Origin: Sinosporangium siamense | GTDB taxonomy: Bacteria; Actinomycetota; Actinomycetes; Streptosporangiales; Streptosporangiaceae | Reading direction: 5' to 3' | Assembly: GCF_016863435.1 (NCBI RefSeq) | Contig: NZ_BOOW01000053.1 | Coordinates: 22,509 to 86,508 of the forward strand | Length of the DNA: 64,000 nucleotides | Shown: positions 27,414 through 36,472 of the stretch, one piece after another | How positions within the stretch are numbered: position 1 is the first letter of the stretch | Layout of the letters: each line of letters starts with the position of its first letter | Notes under the pieces: model-generated | Database searches by the model: none | What the model saw: only the letters and a program-made list of their open reading frames with translations | Told to the model about the DNA's origin: nothing | Program-made: the position numbers and the translations under genes

Positions 27414-27671
27414 TCACGGGCATCCTTGTAGAGAGGCGGGCTGGACCTTGTGGATGAAGTAGTGCTGGTTCGGCCCCGGGTGGTGGACCGTGGAATGGCT
27501 CCCCGCCGGCCTCGCGACACGGGCCGGACGGGGGCATGACGACGATGTGGCGCCGGATGAGGAGAAGATGATCCCGAGGCCTGCGGGGATCGCATGCGCG
27601 GGGCTCGCGAGTACGCCCGGGGAGAGCGGTGCGATGGTCGTGGCGCCCGCGAGGCGTCTTCTCGTGTTCAT
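27414..27671 (-). CDS. Possible small secreted protein (copy 2 of a tandem pair)
   Basis: 85-residue frame with a plausible, weak signal peptide ending ASPAHA, followed by IPAGLGIIFSSSGATSSS and a His-rich tail with NQHYFIHKV. It starts 2 bases after the stop of the neighbouring similar frame. No ribosome site is evident; it may depend on coupling. No family recognised. Its layout (AT-x-AP, GVLA, AHA, I/VP) parallels the adjacent ORF, suggesting an old duplication. Confidence 0.3.
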   Translation of the reverse strand: MNTRRRLAGATTIAPLSPGVLASPAHAIPAGLGIIFSSSGATSSSCPRPARVARPAGSHSTVHHPGPNQHYFIHKVQPASLQGCP

Positions 27672-27673
27672 CG

Positions 27674-27976
27674 CTAACGCTTGTGGACGTCGTGACTCTG
27701 GACCGGGCCGTAGAAGTGGGCCGCCGAGTTCTCACTCGCGGATGCCCAGGGGCCCCGGCGTTCGGCGAAGCCGATGATGGGGGCGTGATGTCGGTCCAGG
27801 ACGACGATGGCGTGCTGACCTGTCCCCGAGGCGCGGGAGCGGGTGGCCGAGGTGGTGCTGAAGGTCGCCGAACAGTCGTCGGGGACCGCGTGCGCGGCGC
27901 CGGCCGTGGCCGCGAGCACGCCGGTGGTGGGCGGTGCGGTGGCGGAGGCTTCCGCCATCCATCTTCTGACTCTCAA
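27674..27976 (-). CDS. Possible small secreted protein (copy 1 of a tandem pair)
   Basis: 100-residue frame from a TTG preceded at the right distance by AGGAG. Signal-peptide-like start ends GAAHA, then VPDDCSATFSTTSATRS, QHAIVVLDRHHAPIIGFAERR and a tail HFYGPVQSHDVHKR. The gene is unrecognised. The good ribosome site and high G+C at third positions favour a real gene, but the short length and lack of homology I can name keep confidence low. Confidence 0.4.
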   Translation of the reverse strand: MRVRRWMAEASATAPPTTGVLAATAGAAHAVPDDCSATFSTTSATRSRASGTGQHAIVVLDRHHAPIIGFAERRGPWASASENSAAHFYGPVQSHDVHKR

Positions 27977-28106
27977 AACGGACTCCTGGGGGGATGAAGT
28001 CGAGTAGGAGAGTTCACGCGCTGGTCAGAGCGATCGCGTTTAGGAAACTTTCCTAAAAGAAAAGTTAAGGCTCACATTGACTCCCCGTCAATGACCCCTG
28101 ACGGAT

Positions 28107-28134
28107 CTGGGCCCCCGGAAACCCGGGGGCCCAG
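28107..28134. terminator. GC-rich hairpin terminator
   Basis: CTGGGCCCCCGG (28107-28118) pairs with CCGGGGGCCCAG (28123-28134), a perfect 12-bp stem with 4-base loop. It lies just beyond the stop of the RidA fragment on the minus strand and would end that transcript. Confidence 0.75.
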
Positions 28135-28148
28135 TGGGGAGGGAGTCG

Positions 28149-28299
28149 TCAGGCGGGGCTCGGACCCATCGCGATGGCGTCCAGCTCGAACCGGCCCCCC
28201 GGCGCGCTGAAGTTGTTGACGGCGACCATGGTGGCCGCCGGGGTCCATTTCCGGTAGTACTCGTCCATGGCGGTGTTGTGCCTTCCGGTGAGTACGGCG
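28149..28299 (-). pseudogene. RidA-family (enamine/imine deaminase) C-terminal fragment
   Basis: The frame reads AVLTGRHNTAMDEYYRKW, then TPAATMVAVNNFSAPGGRFELD and AIAMGPSPA before the stop. This matches the last third of RidA-like deaminases (the A-M-N/D-E-Y-Y and R/K-x-T-x-V-A-V segments). The first two thirds are missing: the frame runs straight into the end of the aldehyde dehydrogenase. Together with that gene it hints at a former amine or aminomuconate degradation operon (inference). Confidence 0.7.
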
Positions 28300-29661
28300 T
28301 CAGCCCAGGGGCAGCGGTGTCTCATGGGTGTCCACCGTGACGGTCTTGCGTTGGGTGAAGCCGTCGAGCGCCCCTTCGAGGGAGAATTCGCGGCCGAGCC
28401 CGCTTTGCTTGATGCCGCCGTAGCTCATGCCTGGGAGCTGCCCGAGGCCCCGGTTGACCTGTACCCATCCGGCGTCCAAGGCGTGTGCCGTACGCAGGGC
28501 GCGGCCGATGTCGTGGGACCAGACGTAGGCGGCGAGGCCGTAGTGGGTGTCGTTGGCCATGCGCAGGGCCTCGGCCTCGTCGTGCCAGGGAAGGGCGACG
28601 AGCACGGGGCCGAAGATCTCCTCGCGCACGACGCGCCACGAGGGGCGCACCCCGGTGAGCACGGTGGGCGGGATGTAGAACCCGTCGGACGGGCCCGCCT
28701 CGGCGGGCAGGTCGCCGATGAGGGGCCGCGCGCCGCAGGTGAGGCCGTCGTCGATGTAGCCGCGCACCCGGTCGTACTGCTTCTGGTTGATCACCGTGCC
28801 GAGGTCGGAGCGCTCGTCGAGCGGATCGCCCATGCGCAGGCGCGACACCGCGTCGGTCACCCGGGCGGGGAAGGAGTCGAAGACCGACGCGTGCACCAGC
28901 AGGCGCGACCCGGCCGTGCACGACTGGCCCTGCCGGGTAAAGCGCATGCCGTCCACCACTCCGGCGGCGACGGCGTCCTCGTCGGCGTCGGGGAACACGA
29001 TGACGGGGCTCTTGCCGCCGAGCTCCAGGGAGACCGGCAGGATGCGCTCGGCGGCGGCACGCATGACGATCCTGCCGACCTCGGTCGACCCGGTGAACGA
29101 CAACTTGTCGACCCCGGGATGTTCGAGCAGCGCCGCGCCGGCCTCCGTGCCATAGCCGGTGAGCACGTTGAGCACCCCGGGCGGCAGGTGGCGCGCGCAG
29201 ATGGCGGCCACCTCGAGCACGGCGAGCGGCGCGTCCTCCGCCGCCTTGAGGACCAGGGTGTTGCCGGTGACCAGGGCCATCGCGATCTTCACGGACGCGA
29301 GCTGCACTGGAGCGTTCCACGGAACGATGCCGCCCACCACGCCGATCGGTTCCCGCAGTGTGTAGTTGAGCAGCCCCCGGCCGAGCGGCACGGTCTCGCC
29401 CTTGGCCTCCCCGGCGACGCCGCCGAAATAGCGGAAGAGGTCGGCCGCGCTCGCCACCTCGGGCCTGGCCTGGCGGCGTATCGCGTTGCCGGTCTCGGTG
29501 GCGAGCAGCCGCGCGATGCGCTCCGCGTCGGCCTCGATGTCGTCGGCGATCCGCAGCAGGGCCCGGCCGCGTCCGGCGGGGGTCTCCCGCCGCCATGCGC
29601 GGAAGGCCGCGGCGGCGGCGCGCACGGCGCGGTCGACGTCGGCGGCGCCGGCGCGCGGCAC
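28300..29661 (-). pseudogene. Aldehyde dehydrogenase, N-terminally truncated
   Basis: 453 residues that start abruptly at VPRAGAADVDRAVRAAAAAF, a segment normally preceded by about 35-45 residues. The rest is an apparently intact NAD(P)-dependent aldehyde dehydrogenase: VPWNAPVQLASVKIAMAL, catalytic Glu in LELGGKSP, catalytic Cys in RQGQSCTAGSRL, and EEIFGPVLVALPW. A GTG at 29661 could serve as start, but there is no ribosome site from the gene's own leader: the sequence switches here to another gene's tail on the other strand. It may still be expressed, but is probably inactive or poorly folded. Confidence 0.75.
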
Positions 29662-29664
29662 CCG

Positions 29665-30044
29665 GCGACATCCTGATCGCCTTCACCGGCAACCCGTGGC
29701 TCATCGGCCTGGCGATCACGGTCATGAACTCGATCACCGGCATTCTCTTCGGCCCGCAGGCCGCCCTCTTCGCCGAACTGTTCAGCACCAGGGTGCGCTA
29801 CAGCGGTGTGACGGTCAGCTACCAGGTCGGGGCGCTGTTCGGCGGGGCGCTCGCCCCCATCATCGCCACCGCCCTCTACGGAATGACCCAGACGTCCTCG
29901 CTTATCACGGTCTACATGGTGGCCATCTCGGTAATCAGCCTGCTCTGCTTCCTGGGGCTCAGTGAGACCCACCGCCGCAACCTCGCGGAGGAAGACCATG
30001 AGACGACACCTCACCGTGCCACCGAACCGGCGCCGGGGGTGTGA
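29665..30044 (+). pseudogene. MHS-family MFS transporter, C-terminal fragment
   Basis: From GDILIAFTGNPWLIGLAI to the stop this encodes the last three or four membrane segments of a metabolite:H+ symporter (ProP/ShiA type), with FGPQAALFAELFSTRVRYSG and SYQVGALFGGALAPIIATALY as family landmarks. About 300 N-terminal residues are absent. The fragment abuts the truncated aldehyde dehydrogenase head to head within a few bases, so both genes lost their 5' ends at one breakpoint. Confidence 0.8.
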
Positions 30045-30086
30045 ACGGCGGGGTGTCACCGTATTGACCACGTGAGTGAGTCCCCG

Positions 30087-30290
30087 AGAGCCCCCCGCTC
30101 AACCTGGGGGGTTTCTCCGTCCTGACCATTTGGCATGTGTGAGTCCCCGAGAGCCACCCGTTGAACCCCCGGGGGTGCGCGCCGGCCGGGAGCCGCCCTC
30201 TCAATCCCGGGGGTGTGCGCCGGCCGGGAGCCGCCCTTTCAACCCCGGGGGTGTGCGCCGGCCGAGAGCCGCCCCCGTAACGTCGGGGTT
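30087..30290. repeat. 38-bp GC-rich direct repeat array
   Basis: Two almost identical 38-bp units (30188-30225 and 30226-30263), each beginning GGGAGCCGCCCT and ending GTGTGCGCCGGCC, are preceded by a 39-base relative at 30149-30187 and a weaker one from 30087, and followed by a partial unit from 30264. Units contain a small CCCGGGGG-type dyad. They are contiguous with no spacers, so this is not a CRISPR array. It lies between the transporter tail and the ggt gene. Confidence 0.8.
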
Positions 30291-30344
30291 GGAACACATG
30301 GCCACGGCACCCCTACGTGCCACCGAACCGCAGTGGAGATGTGA

Positions 30345-32120
30345 ATGCCCTTCACCACCAGGCCTGAACTGACCGGCACCTTTGGAATGGTCTCGTCGAG
30401 CCACTGGCTGGCCACCGCCACCGGTATGGCGGCCCTCGAAGCCGGAGGCAACGCCTTCGACGCCGCCGTCACCGCCGCGTTCACCCTCCAAGTGGTCGAA
30501 CCCCACCAGAACGGCCCGGCAGGCGACGTGCCCGTCATCTTCGCCCGCGCCGATGACAAAACCCCCCGCGTGCTCAGCGGCCAAGGCCCAGCTCCCGCCG
30601 GCGCCACCGTCCAGCACTACCGTTCCCTCGGCTTCGACCTCGTCCCCGGGGCGGGGCCCCTCGCCGCCCCCATCCCCGGCGCGACCCCCGCCCTGCTCAC
30701 CCTCCTGCGCGACCACGGCACGATGAGCCTGCGCGACGTGCTTGCCCCCGCGATCGGTTATGCCCGGCACGGCTTCCCCCTCAGCCACACCGCCGCCGAC
30801 ACCATCGCCGCCGTCGCCGACCTGTTCACCGGCCACTGGCCCACCTCGGCCGCCGTCTACTTGAACGGCGGCCGAGCCCCCCGTGCTGGCGAGCGGTTCA
30901 CCAACCCCACTCTCGCCGCGACCTACGAACGCCTTGTCACAGAGGCCGAGCACGCGGCAGGCGACCGCGACAGGCAACTGGATGCCGCCCTGCGGGCCTG
31001 GTCCGAGGGCTTCGTGGCCGAAGCCGTCGACGCCTTCGCCCGCCTGCCCTGGCAGGACTCCTCCGGCAGCGCCAACCCCGGCGTCCTCACCGGCGCCGAC
31101 CTCGCCTCCTGGCGGCCCGTCTACGAAGACCCCGTGCGCCTCGACTTCCGCGGCCACACCGTCTGCAAAGCCGGCCCCTGGAGCCAAGGCCCCGTGCTGC
31201 TGCAGCAGCTGGCCCTGCTCGAACCCTACGACCTGCGCCCCGGCACCGCGGACTACGTCCACACCGTCGTCGAGGCCGCCAAACTGGCCTTCGCCGACCG
31301 CGAGGCGTGGTATGGCGACGGCGCCGACCTCACCGACCTCCTGTCCGCTGACTACACCGACGCCCGGCGCGCCCTCATCGGTGACACCGCCTCCTACGAT
31401 CTGCGCCCAGGCTCACCCGGCGGGCGCACACCCCGCCTCCCCGCCGCCTGGGAGCGCTCCACCTCGGCCGCGTCCCTGGACGCGAGCATCGGCGAACCCT
31501 CCCAGGCAGCCCGGCAGCGCACCGGCCCCATCGACGGCGACACCGTCCACGTCGACGCCGTCGACCGCTGGGGCAACATGGTCGCCGCCATGCCGAGCGG
31601 CGGCTGGCTCCACGCCTCACCGATCATCCCCGCCCTGGGCCTGCCCCTCGGCACCCGCCTCCAGATGACCTGGCTGGAGGAAGGCCTCCCCACCACCCTC
31701 ACCCCCGGCCTGCGCCCCCGCACCACCCTCTCGCCCAGCCTCGCCCTCCGCGACGGCGAACCCGTCCTCGCCTTCGGCTCACCCGGCGGCGACCAGCAAG
31801 ACCAGTGGCAACTCATGTTCCTCCTCAACCACTTCACCGCCGGCATGGGCCTCCAGGCCGCCATCGACGCCCCGACCTTCCACAGCGCCCACTTCCCCTC
31901 CTCCTTCTACCCGCGCACCGCCCACCCCGGCCGGCTCCATGCCGAAGCCGGCCTGGGCCAAGCCGTACTCGACGACCTCCGCGCCCGCGGCCACGAGGTG
32001 ATCGAAGCCGCCCCCTGGACCCTCAGCCGCATGTGCGCCGTCGGCCGCAACCCCGACACAGGCTTCCTCCACGCCGCCGCCGACCCCCGAGACGGCCTCG
32101 GGTATGCCACAGGCCGGTAA
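30345..32120 (+). CDS. Gamma-glutamyltransferase family protein (YwrD-like)
   Basis: 591 residues. The precursor N-part has SSSHWLATATGMAALEAGGNAFDAAV and LAPAIGYARHGFPLS; the autoprocessing/catalytic Thr400 lies in GDTVHVDAVDRWGNMVAAMPS. The small-subunit signature follows (LSPSLALRDGEPVLAFGSPGGD split across that segment). No signal peptide is visible, unlike classical secreted enzymes, so it fits the cytoplasmic YwrD/cephalosporin-acylase-like branch. It probably cleaves gamma-glutamyl or related amide bonds; the substrate is unknown. Its codons end overwhelmingly in C. It is followed by the lactate permease in the same direction. Confidence 0.88.
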   Translation: MPFTTRPELTGTFGMVSSSHWLATATGMAALEAGGNAFDAAVTAAFTLQVVEPHQNGPAGDVPVIFARADDKTPRVLSGQGPAPAGATVQHYRSLGFDLVPGAGPLAAPIPGATPALLTLLRDHGTMSLRDVLAPAIGYARHGFPLSHTAADTIAAVADLFTGHWPTSAAVYLNGGRAPRAGERFTNPTLAATYERLVTEAEHAAGDRDRQLDAALRAWSEGFVAEAVDAFARLPWQDSSGSANPGVLTGADLASWRPVYEDPVRLDFRGHTVCKAGPWSQGPVLLQQLALLEPYDLRPGTADYVHTVVEAAKLAFADREAWYGDGADLTDLLSADYTDARRALIGDTASYDLRPGSPGGRTPRLPAAWERSTSAASLDASIGEPSQAARQRTGPIDGDTVHVDAVDRWGNMVAAMPSGGWLHASPIIPALGLPLGTRLQMTWLEEGLPTTLTPGLRPRTTLSPSLALRDGEPVLAFGSPGGDQQDQWQLMFLLNHFTAGMGLQAAIDAPTFHSAHFPSSFYPRTAHPGRLHAEAGLGQAVLDDLRARGHEVIEAAPWTLSRMCAVGRNPDTGFLHAAADPRDGLGYATGR

Positions 32121-32527
32121 ACCGTGACCACTCACAAACCGGCGACCTCCCGCCGGGGGACCTCTATGGCAATCTTGCCGTTGGGTGCAGTGGGCGGCGA
32201 TGACCGCTCAACCGTCCTCACCGACCCGGCCGAGCTCCAGCCTTGGTTCGCCGAACACGCCGACGTCGCACACCATGCGGCGCAGGCCCACTCCCTTGCG
32301 CTTGGAAGATGCCCCGGACGCTCGTCGCAGGCCGCCGCGTGCGGCGGGCGAGCGCAAGGAGAGCAGCGCATGCGTGCCGTCGCCGCTCGCGGCCCGGGCG
32401 GCGCGTCGCGGGTTGTGGCGAGCAGTGGAGCCCTGCCCCTCAGTGCTCTCTCTCCCGCCACACATCGCCAGGCAAGGCCATTCATCTCTCGCCGCCAAAA
32501 GAGTGCTCAGGTTTCTTGGATGGCGAC
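32121..32527. other. Intergenic region, possibly holding a relic
   Basis: About 400 bases between ggt and the lactate permease. A plus-strand frame from 32124 gives TSMAILPLGAVGGDD and TDPAELQPWFAEHADVAHH but then turns into low-complexity sequence, with no family I can name. I do not call a gene. Confidence 0.35.
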
Positions 32528-34327
32528 ATGACCCGCCATGCGGGATTCGCCGCCGCATGGGCAGCCCCTCCAGACCTGGCGGAGGGGCTGCCCGCCGTAC
32601 ACGCCGGCCATTGGGTCATCGCGGTGGCCCCCGTCGTCGTGCTCTTGGCCCTTGTCGTCTGGGGGAGATGGTCGACCGCCGTCAACGGCCTCATCACCCT
32701 GGTCACCGCAGCGGCCCTGGCCGCTGCCTTCTTCGGGGCCGGCCCACAGGCCCTCCTCGTCGGAGTGGGCAAAGGGTTGTGGGTGGGCGTATGGATCCTG
32801 TGCGTGGTGGTGGCGGCGCTCTTCCTCCACCACTGCACCACCCGCATGGGCCTCGAACGATCGGGCGGCGTCCTGCGCCGAATACTCCCGCGCGACGTCG
32901 AGAACGTGCTGGTCGTCGCATGGATCTTCGCCTCCCTGGTCCAAGGCGTCGCGGGCTTCGGCGTGCCCATCGCTGTGGCCGCCCCTCTTCTCGTCACCAT
33001 GGGCGTGCGCCCCGTACTCGCCGTGGCGCTTCCGCTCATCGGCTATCACTGGTCGGTCGGCTTCGGCTCGATGGGCTCGTCGTTCTACATGGGAGCCCTC
33101 ACCGCCTCCCTGGACGCCGAGCAGACGGTCGCCTACGCCAAAGACAGCGCCATACTCCTCGGCGTCAACGCCCTGATCGCCGGCGTCCTGGTGGCCCTCG
33201 TCTACGGCGGCTGGCGTGAAGTGGCCCGCGCCTGGCGAGTGCTGGCGGTGTGCGGCCCCCTGATGGTGACCGCCCAGTATCTCGCCGCCCACATCGAACC
33301 GGCCATCGGCTCCCTCGCCGCCGGCGCCGCAGGCATCCTGGGCGTGACCCTCCTCCACTTCCTGACCCGCCACCAACGCCAACCCATCCTTGACGCCCCC
33401 ACTTCCGCTGCCTCCGAGGCCCAAGGCGCCTCGGGTCGGTCGTCCTCAAACGTTTCGATGCGTTCCACACCTGCTATGGCCTCCCAGAAATCGGTGAATG
33501 CCGGTTCGCAACCAAGCGGCCAAGCCGACGACACCATCCAGACATCGAACGGGAGAGGTGCACCTGACCAGGGCGAGGTGGAGCCCAAGACAGCGTCACC
33601 CGCGATGGTCTTCCTGCCCTACGCGCTGCTCTTCGCGGTGGCGCTGGCCGTCTACCTGCCGACACCCTCACGAGAGTGGGTGAAAACCCACCTGCTGGCG
33701 GGACCGTCCTTCCCCTCCACCCAAACCTCATACGGCCTGGTCAATCCCCCCGTAGACACCTACACCCCCATCGCCTTGCTCGGCCACCCCGCGACCTACA
33801 TCGTGCTCGCCGCCCTCCTGGCTCTGATGGTCTGGCGCATCCGTGGCATCTGGCCAAAGGGCGCACTGAGACCCACCCTCGGAACATGGGCCAGGCAAGT
33901 GCGCAAATCAGCGGCCTCCCTCCTCGCTCTCACCGCCGTCGCCAACCTCATGACCGACACCGGGATGGTGAGAATGGTGGCGGTCGGCATCGCCGAAGCG
34001 ATCGGCCCGTTCTATCCACTCGCAGCAGCCGCGATCGGATGCCTTGGAGCGTTCCTCACCGGCTCGACAACCTCATCCAACGCCCTGTTCGCGTCACTGC
34101 AACGCGACGTCGCCGGCCAGATCGGCGTGTCCCCGTCCTCACTGCTCGCCGCACAATTGGCAGGCGGCAACATCGGTAACTCCCTGGCCCCCGTCACCAC
34201 GTTGATCGGCGCGGTATCACTGGGCGACCGCACCATCACCGGAGCGGTATTCCGCCAGGCAGTCCGAGTCGCATGGGTCCTGCTCGCGATCACCGCCCTC
34301 CTGACCGTGGTCCTCATCACCCGCTGA
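32528..34327 (+). CDS. lldP: L-lactate permease (LctP family)
   Basis: 599 residues with 12-14 membrane segments. Family landmarks are WILCVVVAALFLHH, ASLVQGVAGFGVPIAVAAPLL, LPLIGYHWSVGFGSMGSSF and, near the end, GCLGAFLTGSTTSSNALFAS and LAGGNIGNSLAPV. It imports L-lactate (and glycolate) with protons. Between about residues 288 and 365 there is an unusually long Ser/Gln/Pro-rich cytoplasmic loop with low similarity to anything. The ATG chosen gives a normal N-terminus; a perfect 11-bp terminator follows. No lactate dehydrogenase gene adjoins it. Confidence 0.92.
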   Translation: MTRHAGFAAAWAAPPDLAEGLPAVHAGHWVIAVAPVVVLLALVVWGRWSTAVNGLITLVTAAALAAAFFGAGPQALLVGVGKGLWVGVWILCVVVAALFLHHCTTRMGLERSGGVLRRILPRDVENVLVVAWIFASLVQGVAGFGVPIAVAAPLLVTMGVRPVLAVALPLIGYHWSVGFGSMGSSFYMGALTASLDAEQTVAYAKDSAILLGVNALIAGVLVALVYGGWREVARAWRVLAVCGPLMVTAQYLAAHIEPAIGSLAAGAAGILGVTLLHFLTRHQRQPILDAPTSAASEAQGASGRSSSNVSMRSTPAMASQKSVNAGSQPSGQADDTIQTSNGRGAPDQGEVEPKTASPAMVFLPYALLFAVALAVYLPTPSREWVKTHLLAGPSFPSTQTSYGLVNPPVDTYTPIALLGHPATYIVLAALLALMVWRIRGIWPKGALRPTLGTWARQVRKSAASLLALTAVANLMTDTGMVRMVAVGIAEAIGPFYPLAAAAIGCLGAFLTGSTTSSNALFASLQRDVAGQIGVSPSSLLAAQLAGGNIGNSLAPVTTLIGAVSLGDRTITGAVFRQAVRVAWVLLAITALLTVVLITR

Positions 34328-34338
34328 ACCTGCCGGAC

Positions 34339-34380
34339 GACCTCACCCGGCAGACCCCACAGGAGATGGCGGGTGAGGTC
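34339..34380 (+). terminator. Hairpin terminator after lldP
   Basis: GACCTCACCCG (34339-34349) pairs perfectly with CGGGTGAGGTC (34370-34380), 20-base loop, beginning 11 bases after the lldP stop. The 257 bases beyond it up to the regulator gene show nothing further. Confidence 0.7.
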
Positions 34381-34637
34381 CGCGCGGTGTCCCCTCGCTT
34401 GATGGTCTTGGTGGCGGACACATCCGGAACGGCTTGCGGGCACAAGGCCAGGCAAGCAGACGAGGCAGGTCCCACCTGCGGCCCCACCACTGCCAGTAGA
34501 ACTTCTCCCGGTGAGGAAGTTGGCCATAGGCAGCCTGAAATCCGCGTATGCGTGACGATGTCGGTGGCGATTGGTGGGTTGAGGCTTGTTTGGAGAGGGG
34601 GTTTTTGTGCAGGCCGTTCTGATGAGAGTCAGTCACA

Positions 34638-36401
34638 TCACGTCGTGATTCGGTCGAAGGCTGTGGCGAAGTCGGCGGCGAGGGGGTGGTTGGCGGACCA
34701 GACCGCGCGGCGCAACGGGAGGAGGATGTCGCGGACGCGGGGGGAGAGGACGGAGGCGCCGAGAGGTGGCAAGACGCGCAGGCCCTCCCGGAAGGCGGCG
34801 TGTTCGTCGCCCGTGGCGAGCAGTGCTGTGCTGAGGAGGGCGCGAGCCTGGAGGCGGTCGCGGACTCCCGTGTCGGGGGCGTCGGCCGCGGTCCTGAGAC
34901 ATTCGATCGCAGTGGTGGGCCGGTGCAGGGCGAGCGCGGCCACCCCTTGAGCGGCTGAGATCTCTCCCCTGGTCATCGACCCTGCCCAAGGCGGGTCGTC
35001 CTCGTGTGGGCCGCGCTCGAACTCGCGTATGGCGCGGGCCAGGGTAGAACGGTGATCGTCTTCTTGGCCGAGGACCGCGTGGGCCTGCGACTCGCGGAGT
35101 GACAGCATGGCGTAGACGCGAGGGGTCGCCCAGTGACGGGCGGCGTCATATGCGGCGTCGAGCAGGCGCAGTGCCTCGCGGCCTCCGGCCGGCTGTTCGG
35201 CGCAGAGGGTGGAGAAGCGGGCGGCGTTGGCGGACGCGGCGTGCACGAAGAGCCGGTCGTCGGTGGCTTGGGTGGCGCATAGACAGGCATCGGTGTGCAG
35301 TTTGCGGGCCAGGTCGGGCAGGGCCGAGTCGAGCGCGAGCCGTCCGGCGCAGACACCGATCTCGCCGACCGCCGAGAGCAGTCGCCTGCCGACCCCCTCG
35401 GAATAGTCGGCCTCGTCGAGCATGCGGCGCGCGCGGGCGAGGAGGCTGAGGGCGGGGCCGATGAGCAGCGCGCCCCCGATCACCTGGTCCTGCGCGTAGA
35501 GCCGATCGACACACGCCCGGAGGTAGGTCACGTGGGTGGCGGTGATCCGCGCGGGCACCACGACGCCGGCACCGACGGGAAGAGGCGCCACATGGACGTC
35601 GCGGGGACGTGTCTCCGCGACGCCACCGAGAGGCCCCACGATCGTGGGCATCTGGACCTCCCGCCGCACGGGTGACGGACGGCCCGCCCTGGCCGAATGC
35701 GGCGGCTCCGTCTTCCCGGGCGGACTGAAGGGACCGAATCCCCGGGGACCTCGGTCGGGTGGACGCGTCGGGTGCGCCTTCTCGGGTGGGACGGCAGGGC
35801 CGGGTTCTCCAGGGTTCTGTGCGGGTCGGTGTGATGGGTCGGTCGCTCCGGCCGGAGTGGTGGGCGCGGATCTTTGCGGGGCCTGGTCGGCCGGGTGGCT
35901 CGTCGCGGGTCCGGACCCTTGAAGGTCTCGTTTGGACGTGTCAGGTGGGGCGGTCTTTCCGGGTGAACCGGTGGAACCGGGTCTGCGGGGGACTCGACCG
36001 GGTGGCTGGGGCGGGTCGGTGTGGCGGGGGCCGCCGGTCAGCAGGGGGGACAAGGCCTCGCGCGGGATGTCGAGGCGGTCGGCGAGGCGCAGTAGCTCCC
36101 GGAGGTCGAAGAGCGTGTCGCGGTCGCCGCTCTCGACCCTCGCCACGGAACTCTGCGACCAGCCGATCAGCTCGGCGAGCTCAAGCTGGCTCATGTCGAG
36201 CGCGCTGCGCACAAGGGCGAGGAAGCCCCCGAGGTTGTGACGTTCGAGGGCATCGCGCATGACCACGCAGTCCCACATCCAGGTGGGGGTCGTGTCGTTG
36301 ATCTCCCTGACAGCCCTCTCACATGTCACGCAGACGGGGCCGCCGCCGAAGCGGTCGGGGCGGGTTTGCCCGCAGGCGGGGCACAGGCGTGTGTCGTCCA
36401 T
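34638..36401 (-). CDS. XRE-family regulator with zinc-ribbon-like start and helical C-terminal domain
   Basis: 587 residues. Residues 7-28 hold two Cys pairs (CPACGQ and CVTCE), likely a small zinc ribbon. An XRE helix-turn-helix follows at about 58-112 (LDMSQLELAELIGWSQSSVARVESGDRDTL spans it). Residues about 118-260 are a Pro/Gly/Thr-rich linker of loosely repeated PPGKT-like units. The rest is an all-helical, TPR-like domain (LARARRMLDEADY, AREFERG-type repeats) as in large actinobacterial regulators that sense peptides or metabolites. It is divergent from the gene at 36613; two palindromic sites lie between them, suggesting autoregulation. Confidence 0.85.
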   Translation of the reverse strand: MDDTRLCPACGQTRPDRFGGGPVCVTCERAVREINDTTPTWMWDCVVMRDALERHNLGGFLALVRSALDMSQLELAELIGWSQSSVARVESGDRDTLFDLRELLRLADRLDIPREALSPLLTGGPRHTDPPQPPGRVPRRPGSTGSPGKTAPPDTSKRDLQGSGPATSHPADQAPQRSAPTTPAGATDPSHRPAQNPGEPGPAVPPEKAHPTRPPDRGPRGFGPFSPPGKTEPPHSARAGRPSPVRREVQMPTIVGPLGGVAETRPRDVHVAPLPVGAGVVVPARITATHVTYLRACVDRLYAQDQVIGGALLIGPALSLLARARRMLDEADYSEGVGRRLLSAVGEIGVCAGRLALDSALPDLARKLHTDACLCATQATDDRLFVHAASANAARFSTLCAEQPAGGREALRLLDAAYDAARHWATPRVYAMLSLRESQAHAVLGQEDDHRSTLARAIREFERGPHEDDPPWAGSMTRGEISAAQGVAALALHRPTTAIECLRTAADAPDTGVRDRLQARALLSTALLATGDEHAAFREGLRVLPPLGASVLSPRVRDILLPLRRAVWSANHPLAADFATAFDRITT

Positions 36402-36472
36402 GGCTCAGATCCCTCGGTCAGGTGTTCGACGAAGCGGGGATCAGGTTAGGGCCCGGGACCGACAGGACGCGA

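Noticed and set aside
26651..27457. Long plus-strand open frame
   Set aside because: Arg/Gly/Pro-rich with no family features or ribosome site; a by-product of high G+C.
30087..30290. CRISPR array
   Set aside because: The 38-bp units are head to tail without spacers, vary in sequence, and no cas genes are in the window.
30201..31262. Minus-strand frame opposite the gamma-glutamyltransferase
   Set aside because: Gly/Val/Glu-rich shadow of a gene with C-ending codons; the plus-strand frame has clear family motifs.
32124..32531. Creatininase-like small gene before lldP
   Set aside because: A short MAILPLGAV resemblance is followed by low-complexity sequence; too weak to call.
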